The notes under the pieces were generated by a model. It was not told where the DNA came from, did no database searches, and saw nothing but the letters and a program-made list of their open reading frames with translations. A stretch of DNA of 64,000 nt from the NCBI RefSeq assembly GCF_003054285.1, contig NZ_QBKS01000001.1, positions 2,604,001-2,668,000 on the forward strand. Reading direction: 5' to 3'. This stretch comes from Litoreibacter ponti. Lineage in GTDB: Bacteria > Pseudomonadota > Alphaproteobacteria > Rhodobacterales > Rhodobacteraceae. Shown one piece after another: positions 17,491-26,234 of this stretch (positions are counted from its first letter, which is position 1; each line of letters starts with the position of its first letter). A program made the position numbers and the translations under genes.

Positions 17491-19400
17491 CTCGCGCGCC
17501 CAAAGAAACGATTGAGGAAGTTACGGACCGGGCCGGGCTGCTGCGCTTCGACCTGCGCATCCAGGATCGGTTGCGGCACGTCGCCGGTGAACGGCGCGGT
17601 CCCGGTCTTGAATTGAAGCTCATGTAGCCGGGCGTAGATATTGTTGAGCGCGAGCAGCTCCGCGTGCGTGCCCTTTTCGGCCACCCGCCCGTGGTCCATG
17701 ACGATGATCTGATCCGCCTCGCGCACGGTGGACAGGCGGTGTGCAATGACGAGCGTTGTGCGCCCCTTGGACAGTCGCTCCAGCGCGGTCTGAACGACCT
17801 TCTCGGATTCTGCATCAAGCGCGCTTGTGGCCTCGTCCAGCAGCAGGATCGGCGTGTCACGCAAAAGCGCGCGTGCGATGGCGATGCGCTGGCGCTGGCC
17901 GCCCGACAGGTTCGAGCCGCGCGGCCCTGCCTCTGTCTCCAACCCGTCCGGAAAGCTCTTCAGGAAATCGCTGACATGGGCATCGTCGAGGACCTTTTGC
18001 AGCGTCTCTTCGTCGATATCGGTGCGGCCCAGCAGGATGTTCTCGCGCAAGGTTTCATCGAATAGCAAGGCGTCCTGAGAGACCACCGAGAACAACCCGC
18101 GCAGCTGGCTCAGCGGCAGCTCCTTGATGTCGATACCACCGATTTTGACCACGCCCTCTGCGGGATCGACCAGCCGGGTCAGGACGTTGAACACCGTGCT
18201 CTTGCCCGCGCCGGAAGGACCGACCAGGGCCACCGTTGTGCCCGCGTCCACCTCGAAGCTCAGACCGGTAAGAACCGGGTTGTCCCCATAGCTCAGCTCT
18301 GCGCCTTCGATCGAAATACTGGGCGCGGCAAGCGGCTTTTCCGCAGTGTTAGTGTCGATAACTGTCGGCTTCATGTCGAAAAGCCCGAAAATCCGCGACA
18401 GGCTTGCGATCATCATTTCCCAGTGACCCAGCACGCCGCCAAGCCGTCGCATGGGCTGGAACGCGAGCGACATAGCCGTGAAGAAGCTCATGAACTGCCC
18501 GATGGTTTTCTCGCCGGAGATGATCTCGGGTGCACCGAAGAGCAGCACACAGAAGAACCCAAGACCCACGGCAACGTCCACCAGGGCAGGAACGCTTGAT
18601 TGCCCTGCGACCGTCTTGATCATCGCGCGGACCCATGTGCCGGAGAGGTCAGCGAAACGCGCCGTTTGGTAGCCTTCCATGCGGTTCAGCTTCACGGGCG
18701 TGATGCCGTGAAAGACCTCGTCGAGCCGAGTGGTCCGCTTGCCCGCAATATCGCGCAGCTGCAGGGATTTGCGGCGGACATAGCGCTGGACGATAAGGCT
18801 CGGAACGATGAGAAGTGGCGCCCCGATGATGGCGACGAGCGTCCATTTCCAATCGATGAAGATGGCGACGCCCATCAGGGAGATGAGGGCGATCACATCC
18901 CGGCCCGCACTGATCAGGATCAGGTTCCACAGGTGCTGGATCGAGGTGACATCCCCCTGCACTCGTTCGATCATCGCGCCTGGCGAGGTCTGTGAATGAA
19001 ACGCGTTGTCGAGCGTCAGGGTGTGCTCCAGCAAATCCACCTGTACTTCGGTGGAGGCCAGATAGGACACACGCGTCAGAAGCGTCTTGTGGATAATGCC
19101 GGTGACACCGCGGATCACGAACAGGCTGAAGATGCCGATGCCGACCCACCAGATCGCGCTTTCACGCCCTTCCACGAAGACCAAATCGAACATCGGCTGC
19201 AACATGTAGCTGAGCGCGCCCAAGGTGGAGCCCTCGATCACCATGAACAGGAACGCGACCGCCATGACCGGCCAGTGTTTCTTGAGGTAGCCGCGCCACA
19301 GGCGGCCGAACAGTACGCGGCCGGGCTGCTCCGACTGGGCTATGGTTGAATGTTCGGGGGTGTCCAAGTTCAGGCTCGCTCGCGCTGTTTCAGGCGGCAT
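17487..19400 (-). CDS. MsbA-like ABC exporter (membrane and ATPase domains fused)
   Basis: A 637-residue half-transporter. Six helices cover about residues 40-335. The ATPase follows with Walker A 'GPSGAGKST', signature 'LSGGQRQRIAIARALL', Walker B 'ILLLDEATSALD' and switch His in 'VIAHRLST'. It would act as a homodimer flipping lipid or lipid-linked substrates to the outer leaflet. Convergent GT25 and GT4 genes suggest lipid A/LPS or another glycolipid. A 35-residue C-terminal tail follows the ATPase. The asd gene is divergent from it. Confidence 0.88.
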   Translation of the reverse strand: MPPETARASLNLDTPEHSTIAQSEQPGRVLFGRLWRGYLKKHWPVMAVAFLFMVIEGSTLGALSYMLQPMFDLVFVEGRESAIWWVGIGIFSLFVIRGVTGIIHKTLLTRVSYLASTEVQVDLLEHTLTLDNAFHSQTSPGAMIERVQGDVTSIQHLWNLILISAGRDVIALISLMGVAIFIDWKWTLVAIIGAPLLIVPSLIVQRYVRRKSLQLRDIAGKRTTRLDEVFHGITPVKLNRMEGYQTARFADLSGTWVRAMIKTVAGQSSVPALVDVAVGLGFFCVLLFGAPEIISGEKTIGQFMSFFTAMSLAFQPMRRLGGVLGHWEMMIASLSRIFGLFDMKPTVIDTNTAEKPLAAPSISIEGAELSYGDNPVLTGLSFEVDAGTTVALVGPSGAGKSTVFNVLTRLVDPAEGVVKIGGIDIKELPLSQLRGLFSVVSQDALLFDETLRENILLGRTDIDEETLQKVLDDAHVSDFLKSFPDGLETEAGPRGSNLSGGQRQRIAIARALLRDTPILLLDEATSALDAESEKVVQTALERLSKGRTTLVIAHRLSTVREADQIIVMDHGRVAEKGTHAELLALNNIYARLHELQFKTGTAPFTGDVPQPILDAQVEAQQPGPVRNFLNRFFGRAS

Positions 19401-19520
19401 ACCTACCGCAGGTCGCGGCCATGCGGCAAGGCGTCAGGAACAAGCCTCTTTCGCCCCATGTGGCAAAGGGGTATCAGGCCCCGTCCGAAACCAAGACTCA
19501 TTAGAAGGATCAAAAGGATC

Positions 19521-20543
19521 ATGGGTTACAAAATCGTCGTCGTTGGCGCCACGGGTAACGTGGGCCGCGAGATGCTGAACATTCTGGATGAGCGCCACTT
19601 CCCCGTGGACGCTATCGAGGCGCTGGCCTCCCGCCGCTCGATCGGCACCGAAGTCAGCTTTGGCGAGAAAACCCTGAAGACCAAGGATCTGGACACCTTT
19701 GACTTCACCGGATGGGACATGGCGCTGTTTGCCGTCGGTTCCGAGGCGACGAAGAAATACGCGCCCAAGGCCGCTGCCGCGGGCTGCGTGGTGATCGATA
19801 ACTCGTCGCTTTACCGCTACGACCCCGACGTGCCGCTGATCGTGCCGGAGGTGAATGCCGACGCCATCATGGGCTATTCCAAGAAGAACATCATCGCGAA
19901 CCCGAACTGTTCGACCGCGCAGATGGTGGTGGCGCTCAAGCCGCTCCATGACCGCGCGCGCATCAAACGCGTTGTCGTGTCGACCTACCAGTCGGTCTCC
20001 GGCGCGGGCAAGGAAGGCATCGACGAGCTTTGGGATCAGACCAAGTCGATCTACAACCCGGTTGACGAGAAGCCCGCGACCAAGTTCACCAAGCAGATCG
20101 CGTTCAACGTGATCCCGCATATTGATGTGTTCATGGAAGACGGATCCACCAAGGAAGAGTGGAAGATGGTCGCCGAGACCAAGAAGATCGTCGACCCGTC
20201 CATCAAGGTCACCGCGACTTGTGTGCGCGTGCCGGTCTTCGTGGGCCACTCGGAAGCCGTGAATATCGAGTTCGAGGATTTCCTTGATGAGGACGAAGCG
20301 CGCGACATCCTGCGCGAGGCGCCGGGCATCATGGTGATCGATAAGCGCGAAGATGGCGGCTACGTCTCGCCGGTGGAATGCGTGGGCGATTTTGCCACGT
20401 TCATCTCCCGCATCCGGCAGGACAGCACCATCGAGAACGGTCTGAACCTGTGGTGCGTGTCCGACAACCTGCGCAAGGGCGCCGCGCTGAACGCGGTGCA
20501 GATCGCCGAAACGCTGGGCCAACGGGCGCTCAAAAAAGGCTAG
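19521..20543 (+). CDS. asd: Aspartate-semialdehyde dehydrogenase
   Basis: A 340-residue enzyme that reduces aspartyl phosphate to aspartate semialdehyde with NADPH, the branch point to lysine, threonine and methionine. 'VVGATGNVGREML' binds NADP, Cys in 'NPNCSTAQMVVALKPLH' is the nucleophile, and 'VRVPVFVGHSEAVNIEF' holds the catalytic His. The start is ATG 19521 after AAAAGGATC; the open frame further upstream is non-coding. dapD and dapE elsewhere in the window continue the lysine branch. Confidence 0.97.
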   Translation: MGYKIVVVGATGNVGREMLNILDERHFPVDAIEALASRRSIGTEVSFGEKTLKTKDLDTFDFTGWDMALFAVGSEATKKYAPKAAAAGCVVIDNSSLYRYDPDVPLIVPEVNADAIMGYSKKNIIANPNCSTAQMVVALKPLHDRARIKRVVVSTYQSVSGAGKEGIDELWDQTKSIYNPVDEKPATKFTKQIAFNVIPHIDVFMEDGSTKEEWKMVAETKKIVDPSIKVTATCVRVPVFVGHSEAVNIEFEDFLDEDEARDILREAPGIMVIDKREDGGYVSPVECVGDFATFISRIRQDSTIENGLNLWCVSDNLRKGAALNAVQIAETLGQRALKKG

Positions 20544-20569
20544 CCATCGCGCAGCGTACACGAAACACT

Positions 20570-20602
20570 GGGCCTCATATCCTTTCGATGTGAGGCCCTT
20601 TT
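20570..20602 (+). terminator. Rho-independent terminator of asd
   Basis: A 12-bp stem (20570-20581 with 20587-20598, one G-T pair, loop CTTTC) is followed by TTTT. It ends only three bases before the next ATG (20606). The only plausible ribosome site of that next gene (GAGG, 20592-20595) is in the 3' arm of this stem. Confidence 0.85.
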
Positions 20603-20605
20603 CAT

Positions 20606-22258
20606 ATGCTCCGTTCTCTGTCGCTCGCCGCCCTTCTTGTCACCTCCACTGCCTATGCGGAGGAGGTGTTCATCGTCCCGAATATTTCGCAGGTCACGGT
20701 CTACCCGCAGGGCGCGAGCGTGACGCGGGTGGTGGCGGCCGAGCTGCCTGCAGGCGAGCACATCATCCGTATCCCGTATCTGCGGCAGGGCTTTAGCGTC
20801 GGCCCGCCACGGGTGAGCACTGCGGACAACGTCGCAGTGGGGGCGATACGGTTGCTGCCAAACCATTTCACAGATCCCAAGGACGCTCGCACGCCTGAGC
20901 AGATCGCCGCCGCAGACCGGGTCGAGGCCGCCCGCGACGCGGTGCAGGCGCTCGAAGACCGGGTGATCCTGGGCCAGGCTCAGGTCGAGGCGCAGAAGGC
21001 GCGCAACGCATACCTTCGGACCCTCACCGGGGCCGCGCAGACCAGCACTGATCCAGACGCGTTGAAGGCTGCCGCTGACATGGTCGCGGCCGAGCTTTCC
21101 AGCGCCTGGACTGCGCAATACCAAGCCAGCATCGCTCTGCGCGCGGATGAGAAGGCCCGCGACGAGGCGCGCGTGGCGCTCGGTCTGGCAGAGGCCGAGT
21201 TTCAGGCTCTAAACCCGCCCACCGGGCCTCTGACACTCTTGGAGATGGCAGTCGAGACGGGTGCCGCAGGGCCAGTCGAGCTGACAATTGATACGCTTGT
21301 CTACAACGCAGGCTGGCGCGCGGATTACGATCTAGATCTTACTCGCGGCGACGACGCCTCTATCGCGATGGAGCGCAAGGTCGTGCTGCAGCAATCCACC
21401 GGAGAACGGTGGTCGGAGGCCGATCTGATCCTCTCCACAGCCAACCCCTTTGCGCAGGTCGATCCGACCGAGCCCTTCCCAAATCAGGCGTCGATTTTTG
21501 CGAAGGGCAAGGCGGGCTACGGCGTCTCGGTCCGCTCGCAGGCGGAGGATGTTTCCTCTTTTGCCCGCGCTGGCAGCGCAGCTGATCTTGAGGTGGAGGC
21601 GGTCGCCGCGCCGACAGCGCAAGCTGTCATCGACGGCCTGTCCGTAACGTATGACTACCCCACACCCGTAAGCCTCGCCTCCGGCGGCTCCGAGTTGATC
21701 CTGGCCTTGGATGATTTCACTTTCGATGCCCGTGAATTCAATCGCGCGGCCCCGCGATTTGATGAGACGGCGTTCCTGATGGCCGAGTTCACGAACAGCA
21801 CGCCCGAGCCGTTTCTGCCCGGGCAGGTCTCCGTTTCACGAGACGGGGTTTTCGTCGGGCGCAGTGATCTGGACCTCGTGCCGGCCGGGGCCAAAGCGGA
21901 GGTCAGCTTCGGCTCTCTCGAGGGTCTGCGGCTAGACTATAAGCTTTTGGACAACGATACCGGCGACCGGGGCTTCCTGACATCCAGCAGCACCCGCGTG
22001 CAGCAGATGGAGTTTTCGGTCGAAAACCTGCTGGACACGACCGAGCAGGTGCAAACGATTTTTGCTCTGCCCTATTCCGAGCAGGAAAATCTTGAGGTGT
22101 CAGTCTCGACGCGTCCCAACCCAGCTGATGCGGATTTCGAGCAAAAGCGCGGCGTCTCGGTCTGGGATCTGGAGCTTGGGCCCGGCGAGAAGCGCACGGT
22201 TCGCGTGAATGTTCAAATGGATTGGCCCGATGGGCAGCAGCTGCAATGGCGACCTTGA
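20606..22258 (+). CDS. DUF4139 domain secreted protein
   Basis: A 550-residue protein with a signal peptide (cleavage after 'STAYA', residue 18). It then has a DUF4140-type beta domain ('SQVTVYPQGASVTRV'), a coiled-coil region (about 90-195, Ala/Glu/Arg rich) and a DUF4139 C-terminal domain ('YNAGWRADYDLDL', 'WSEADLILSTANPF'). It is thus exported to the periplasm or surface. Family members, sometimes called mucoidy inhibitor A-like, have no defined biochemistry. It starts right after the asd terminator, so its expression may depend on read-through or on a promoter inside asd. Confidence 0.82.
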   Translation: MLRSLSLAALLVTSTAYAEEVFIVPNISQVTVYPQGASVTRVVAAELPAGEHIIRIPYLRQGFSVGPPRVSTADNVAVGAIRLLPNHFTDPKDARTPEQIAAADRVEAARDAVQALEDRVILGQAQVEAQKARNAYLRTLTGAAQTSTDPDALKAAADMVAAELSSAWTAQYQASIALRADEKARDEARVALGLAEAEFQALNPPTGPLTLLEMAVETGAAGPVELTIDTLVYNAGWRADYDLDLTRGDDASIAMERKVVLQQSTGERWSEADLILSTANPFAQVDPTEPFPNQASIFAKGKAGYGVSVRSQAEDVSSFARAGSAADLEVEAVAAPTAQAVIDGLSVTYDYPTPVSLASGGSELILALDDFTFDAREFNRAAPRFDETAFLMAEFTNSTPEPFLPGQVSVSRDGVFVGRSDLDLVPAGAKAEVSFGSLEGLRLDYKLLDNDTGDRGFLTSSSTRVQQMEFSVENLLDTTEQVQTIFALPYSEQENLEVSVSTRPNPADADFEQKRGVSVWDLELGPGEKRTVRVNVQMDWPDGQQLQWRP

Positions 22259-22271
22259 GCCTGATTAGGGT

Positions 22272-22583
22272 CTAGAACCGCTCGGCGCGCAGGACCTCGA
22301 CATCCGCGATCGTGACCACGCCGATATGTTTGTCCACGACCTTGAACACGGCTTCCAGGAGGCCGTCCAGACGCTCTGGCTTGATGATGCAGATCACTTG
22401 GACCATGCCGCTTGCGCGACTGACCTGACCCTCGCGCGACCATGCCCCGGAGCGGCCCGAGCCGCCCAGAACCGGCAGGATCGAATAGCCTGTGACCCCA
22501 GCCCCTTCGAGGATGTCGGTCAGGCGCTTCTGCATGATCGCCTCGATCGTGATGACGACCCGTTTGGCCTTGTGGGTTTGCAT
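22272..22583 (-). CDS. sbtB: SbtB-like PII regulatory protein
   Basis: A 103-residue PII-like protein. Compact beta-alpha-beta halves flank a Gly/Ser-rich T-loop region, 'GGSGRSGAWSREGQVSRASGM', that matches the SbtB type and lacks the uridylylated Tyr of GlnB. The gene starts three bases after the stop of the SbtA-like transporter, the invariant context of SbtB. Known SbtB proteins bind adenine nucleotides and control the bicarbonate transporter; the same role is inferred here. Confidence 0.85.
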   Translation of the reverse strand: MQTHKAKRVVITIEAIMQKRLTDILEGAGVTGYSILPVLGGSGRSGAWSREGQVSRASGMVQVICIIKPERLDGLLEAVFKVVDKHIGVVTIADVEVLRAERF

Positions 22584-22586
22584 GTC

Positions 22587-23564
22587 TCAGCCTCCGGCAA
22601 AAATGCTGGCCACCGCGATGTAGGTCGGGATGCCAATCGTTAGGTTGAAGGGGAAGGTGATGCCTAGCGACAGGGTCAGATAGATCGACGGGTTTGCCTC
22701 TGGCAGGGCGACCCGCATGGCCGCAGGCACCGCGATGTAGCTGGCAGAGGCGCAAAGTGTCATGAACAGCGCGACACCGCCGACGGAAAGCCCCAGAAGA
22801 AGGCCTATGACAAGACCCAGGATCGCGCCCACCAGCGGCATGATCATCCCGAATATGAACACCCCGCGGTTGAGATATTTGCCGCTTTCGCGAAGGCCGC
22901 GACCCGCAACAAGACCCATATCCAGCAGGAATAGACACAAAACGCCCTGAAATGGCGCGACGATGAAGCTTGCGATCTTCTCGAGCCCCTCATCGCCGGT
23001 GATCCCGCCGATCAGGAAGCTGCCGATCAGCAGAACGATGGAGCCGTTGAGCAGGATCTCCCGTAACAGATCGCCATCCATGCCGGAGCCTCCCGCCCTG
23101 CGCGAGACAAGCCATAGGGCCGACAGGATCGCAGGGGCCTCCATGATCGCGGCGACGGCGACCATGTAGCCCTCTGGGTCGAGCCCCCGGCCGGTGAGCG
23201 CCGTCGAGCAGGCGACAAAGGTGACGATGGAGATCGAGCCGTAGTGACCCGCGACCGCTGCAGCATCGATTGTGCTGAGATTGGTCATGACGCGCAGCAA
23301 CGCATACGCGATGAAAGGGATCAGCGCAGACAGAAGCGCTCCCGCCAGAAGCGACAGGATCAGGCCGCCGTCGATTCCGTGCGCGACGACCGAAGCGCCG
23401 CCCTTGAATCCGATCGCGAACAGCAGGTAGATCGACATCGCCTTCGCCGCGGCTTCGGGGAAGGTCAGATCGGATCGCGCGAAGGCTGCGGCGAGGCCAA
23501 GCACGAAGAACAATATCAGCGGTGACAGCAAGTTGTCCGCCGCTAACGCAAGTATTTCACCCAC
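22587..23564 (-). CDS. sbtA: SbtA-like sodium-dependent bicarbonate transporter
   Basis: A 325-residue membrane protein with about ten helices in two inverted halves. Family signatures are 'LLSPLILFFVLGLAAAFARSDL', 'AIGFKGGA', 'AAAVAGHYGSISIVTF' and 'CASASYIAVPAAMR'. The start is GTG 23564, with GGAGA seven bases upstream; an ATG in that spot is out of frame. It sits between a beta-carbonic anhydrase and a PII-like gene, so bicarbonate uptake is the likely job. In a heterotroph the carbon would feed carboxylases. Confidence 0.88.
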   Translation of the reverse strand: MGEILALAADNLLSPLILFFVLGLAAAFARSDLTFPEAAAKAMSIYLLFAIGFKGGASVVAHGIDGGLILSLLAGALLSALIPFIAYALLRVMTNLSTIDAAAVAGHYGSISIVTFVACSTALTGRGLDPEGYMVAVAAIMEAPAILSALWLVSRRAGGSGMDGDLLREILLNGSIVLLIGSFLIGGITGDEGLEKIASFIVAPFQGVLCLFLLDMGLVAGRGLRESGKYLNRGVFIFGMIMPLVGAILGLVIGLLLGLSVGGVALFMTLCASASYIAVPAAMRVALPEANPSIYLTLSLGITFPFNLTIGIPTYIAVASIFAGG

Positions 23565-23588
23565 ACATATTCTCCAATCATTCAGACC

Positions 23589-24236
23589 TTAAACAGGCTG
23601 AAAACCCGTTTCCGGCACGTAGTGCTCCAGGCCACCTTCTTCGATATCCGTCCACAGGCCGTGCAAGCTCAGCAAGCCACTGTCCAGCGCTTCCGCGATA
23701 AACGGGAAGCCCGTCAGGTTTTCCAGCGAAATCACCACGGCCTCTTTTTCCAAAGCGCGACGGCGGGACGCTTCGTCGTCGATGTCTTTGACCCGGTCGT
23801 AGCCCGGCCGCAGAATATCCATCCAGCGCCCGACGAAAGACGTCTTCTCTTCCAGTTGCGGCGCCGTTCCTGCGCACATGTCGTGGCACCCGGCCACGCC
23901 CCCGCAATTCGAGTGACCCAGCACGATGATATGGGCCACACCCAGCCCCGTTACTGCGTATTCTACGGCTGCAGACGTGCCGTGATATTCGCCGTCCGGA
24001 TTGAAGGGCGGAACCAGGCTCGCGATGTTGCGGTGCATGAAGAACTCGCCCTGCTCCGCCCCGAAGAGCGAGATTGCATTCACGCGGCTGTCGCAACACG
24101 CGATCACCATCGCGCGGGGATGCTGGCCTTCAGTGGCCAGCCTGCGGAACCACGCCTCGTTTTCGAGATAGGTCGTCGTCTTCCAGCTCTTGTAGCGGTT
24201 GATCAGGTAAGAAGGCAGGGGCTTGGCAGCGTGCAT
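23589..24236 (-). CDS. Beta-class carbonic anhydrase
   Basis: A 215-residue enzyme. Zinc ligands are in 'ACCDSRV' (Cys, with the Asp-Arg dyad) and 'GHSNCGGV' (His and Cys). 'FFMHRNIASLV' and 'EYAVTGLGVAHIIVLGH' are also typical. It interconverts CO2 and bicarbonate in the cytoplasm. ATG 24236 was taken, with GAGGACGAG before it; the frame is open 44 codons upstream but that stretch is AT-richer and non-homologous. It is the first gene of the anhydrase-sbtA-sbtB operon, 24 bp before sbtA. Confidence 0.95.
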   Translation of the reverse strand: MHAAKPLPSYLINRYKSWKTTTYLENEAWFRRLATEGQHPRAMVIACCDSRVNAISLFGAEQGEFFMHRNIASLVPPFNPDGEYHGTSAAVEYAVTGLGVAHIIVLGHSNCGGVAGCHDMCAGTAPQLEEKTSFVGRWMDILRPGYDRVKDIDDEASRRRALEKEAVVISLENLTGFPFIAEALDSGLLSLHGLWTDIEEGGLEHYVPETGFQPV

Positions 24237-24385
24237 GGGCGGCTCGTCCTCGGAAATTTCGGAATTAGTAGAAACAATTGGTGCGAAATTCGAGGGAAAA
24301 TTGGGGTTGGTGGAAAGAGAATGTTCAGGTTCCTTGGGCACGGTGCTGCGAACTGCTGTTGGGGGCATGGCGAAATAGGTGCGAG

Positions 24386-24766
24386 ATGGAAGAGATTTGT
24401 AGACTGGAAATGCGCGAGGCGGTGACGATTGATCCCGACCGGCTGGTCGAGCTTTGCGTCTCCATGGGGGAGCTGAAGGCAGAGGCGATGATCACCACCG
24501 CGATCGAAGAATTGGCGCGCGGGATTGTCGAGGTGGAAACGGCCTACCGTCAGCATGATCTTCACGCGCTGCAGGACCGCGCATCGGTGATGGCGAAGAC
24601 AGCGGAACATATCGGGATGACCACGTTTGCCCGCGTGGCCGAAGACGTGATGGCTTGTGCGCAAGCCTGCGAGGGTATTCCACTAGCGGCGACTTTGACC
24701 CGTCTGCGCCGGATTGCCGACCGCTCGCTCAGTGCTGTGTGGGATATGCAGGACATTCGCGTCTGA
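24386..24766 (+). CDS. Hpt-like protein with Ser in place of the phospho-His
   Basis: A 126-residue all-helical protein. Residues 66-77 ('ASVMAKTAEHIG') line up without gaps with the Hpt core A-H-x-L-K-G-S-A-x-x-L-G, but Ser67 replaces the phosphoryl-accepting His. A conserved-looking end 'RLRRIADRSLSAVWDMQD' follows. ATG 24386 (AGGTG upstream) was preferred to ATG 24410. It is divergent from the carbonic anhydrase gene and lies before the aminopeptidase gene. It might bind response regulators without transferring phosphate; that is inference from the alignment made by eye. Confidence 0.6.
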   Translation: MEEICRLEMREAVTIDPDRLVELCVSMGELKAEAMITTAIEELARGIVEVETAYRQHDLHALQDRASVMAKTAEHIGMTTFARVAEDVMACAQACEGIPLAATLTRLRRIADRSLSAVWDMQDIRV

Positions 24767-24839
24767 CTGAGACCCCGCGCCCTTGCGGATCACGTGGCAG
24801 TCAGTAGGCTGCTGCAAAGACCGAAGCAGGGCGGCGAAA

Positions 24840-26234
24840 ATGGATCACACTCGACTTAAATTTGCGAAATCGGGGGCGCAGGCGATCCCCCTGTTCGCCC
24901 TGACGAAAGACGCCGTATCAGGCTGGCTCGAGGCGCAGCCAGACACGTTGAAGGTCTGGGTGAAAGCCCAAGGATTTACCGGCAGCGCGGGTACGGTCTG
25001 CACGATCCCGGATGACGATGGCGGCATCGCGCAGGCGCTGGCCGGTCTTGGGGATAGCGCGTCTCGCAAGCGGCAGCGCTTCACAATGGCCGCGTGCGCC
25101 GAAAAGCTGCCGAAAGGCATCTACCGGCTGGAGACCGAGCACGACCATGATCGGTTGGAAGAGCACGCGCTTGGCTGGCTGCTGTCGCAATACACGTTCC
25201 AGCGCTACAAGGCGAAGCCCCCGCACGAGGCGCGACTGATCTGTCCCGATGGACTGAATTCGGCAAGGTTAGAGACGATTGCTGCAGGGGAGGCGCTCAC
25301 ACGCGACCTGATCAATACGCCCGCGTCAGACATGGGCCCGGATGCATTGGAGGCCGCCACATCAGCGCTGGCAGAGGCGCATGGCGCCTCGCTGTCTGTC
25401 ACAAAAGGCGACGATCTGCTCGCGCAGAACTTCCCGATGATCCACACCGTGGGCCGCGCCTCCGCCACGCCACCACGCCTGCTGGATCTCCAATGGGGTA
25501 CCAAAGGTCCGACACTGGTTCTGGTGGGCAAGGGCGTGTGTTTCGACACGGGTGGTCTGAATATCAAACCCGCAAGCTCCATGGGCCTGATGAAAAAGGA
25601 CATGGGCGGGGCCGCGACCGTGCTGGGCCTTGCGCATATGATCATGGGGCTTGGACTGAAGCTACAATTGCGCGTTCTGATCCCGGCGGTGGAAAATTCC
25701 ATCGATGGTTCAGCCTTCCGCCCGCAAGATATCCTGACCTCCCGCAAGGGTCTGACGGTCGAGATCAACAACACCGACGCAGAGGGGCGGCTGGTGCTCG
25801 CCGACGCGCTGGCCCTCGCGGACGAGACCCCGCCCGATCTGATGATCTGCATGGCGACCCTGACAGGCGCGGCGCGTGTCGCGGTTGGCCCCGATCTGGC
25901 GCCATTTTACACCGACACGCACAAGCTTGCCGACGCGTTACGCGAAGGCGCGCAGCGCGCCCGGGACCCAGTGTGGCAAATGCCCTTCCACGACCCGTAT
26001 GAGCAGATGATCGAGCCGGGTATCGCCGATCTGGACAATGCGCCTTCAGGCGGGTTTGCAGGCTCCATCACGGCGGCGCTGTTCCTGCGGCGTTTCGTGT
26101 CTAACACGGCCAAGTTCGCGCATTTTGATATCTACGGCTGGCAGCCTTCGCCCGCGCCGGGACGGCCGAAGGGCGGCGTCGGCATGGGGGCGCGGGCGAT
26201 CCTTGCGGCCTTGCCGGACGTGCTTGATCTATGA
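24840..26234 (+). CDS. Leucyl aminopeptidase-family peptidase (M17)
   Basis: A 464-residue cytosolic metallopeptidase. Metal and active-site motifs are 'GKGVCFDTGGLNIKP', 'MKKDMGGAATVLGLA' and the family hallmark 'NNTDAEGRLVLADAL'. The N-terminal ~150 residues are the variable domain. ATG 24840 has AGGG upstream; the open frame before it is leader. It removes N-terminal residues from peptides. The next gene (NlpC/P60) overlaps its stop by 4 bp (ATGA), a pairing that may link peptide release from cell wall with peptide breakdown. Confidence 0.92.
   Translation: MDHTRLKFAKSGAQAIPLFALTKDAVSGWLEAQPDTLKVWVKAQGFTGSAGTVCTIPDDDGGIAQALAGLGDSASRKRQRFTMAACAEKLPKGIYRLETEHDHDRLEEHALGWLLSQYTFQRYKAKPPHEARLICPDGLNSARLETIAAGEALTRDLINTPASDMGPDALEAATSALAEAHGASLSVTKGDDLLAQNFPMIHTVGRASATPPRLLDLQWGTKGPTLVLVGKGVCFDTGGLNIKPASSMGLMKKDMGGAATVLGLAHMIMGLGLKLQLRVLIPAVENSIDGSAFRPQDILTSRKGLTVEINNTDAEGRLVLADALALADETPPDLMICMATLTGAARVAVGPDLAPFYTDTHKLADALREGAQRARDPVWQMPFHDPYEQMIEPGIADLDNAPSGGFAGSITAALFLRRFVSNTAKFAHFDIYGWQPSPAPGRPKGGVGMGARAILAALPDVLDL

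Noticed and set aside
19350..19520. 57-codon extension of asd
   Set aside because: Overlaps the divergent ABC gene start. ATG 19521 has a good ribosome site and begins the NADP-binding motif.
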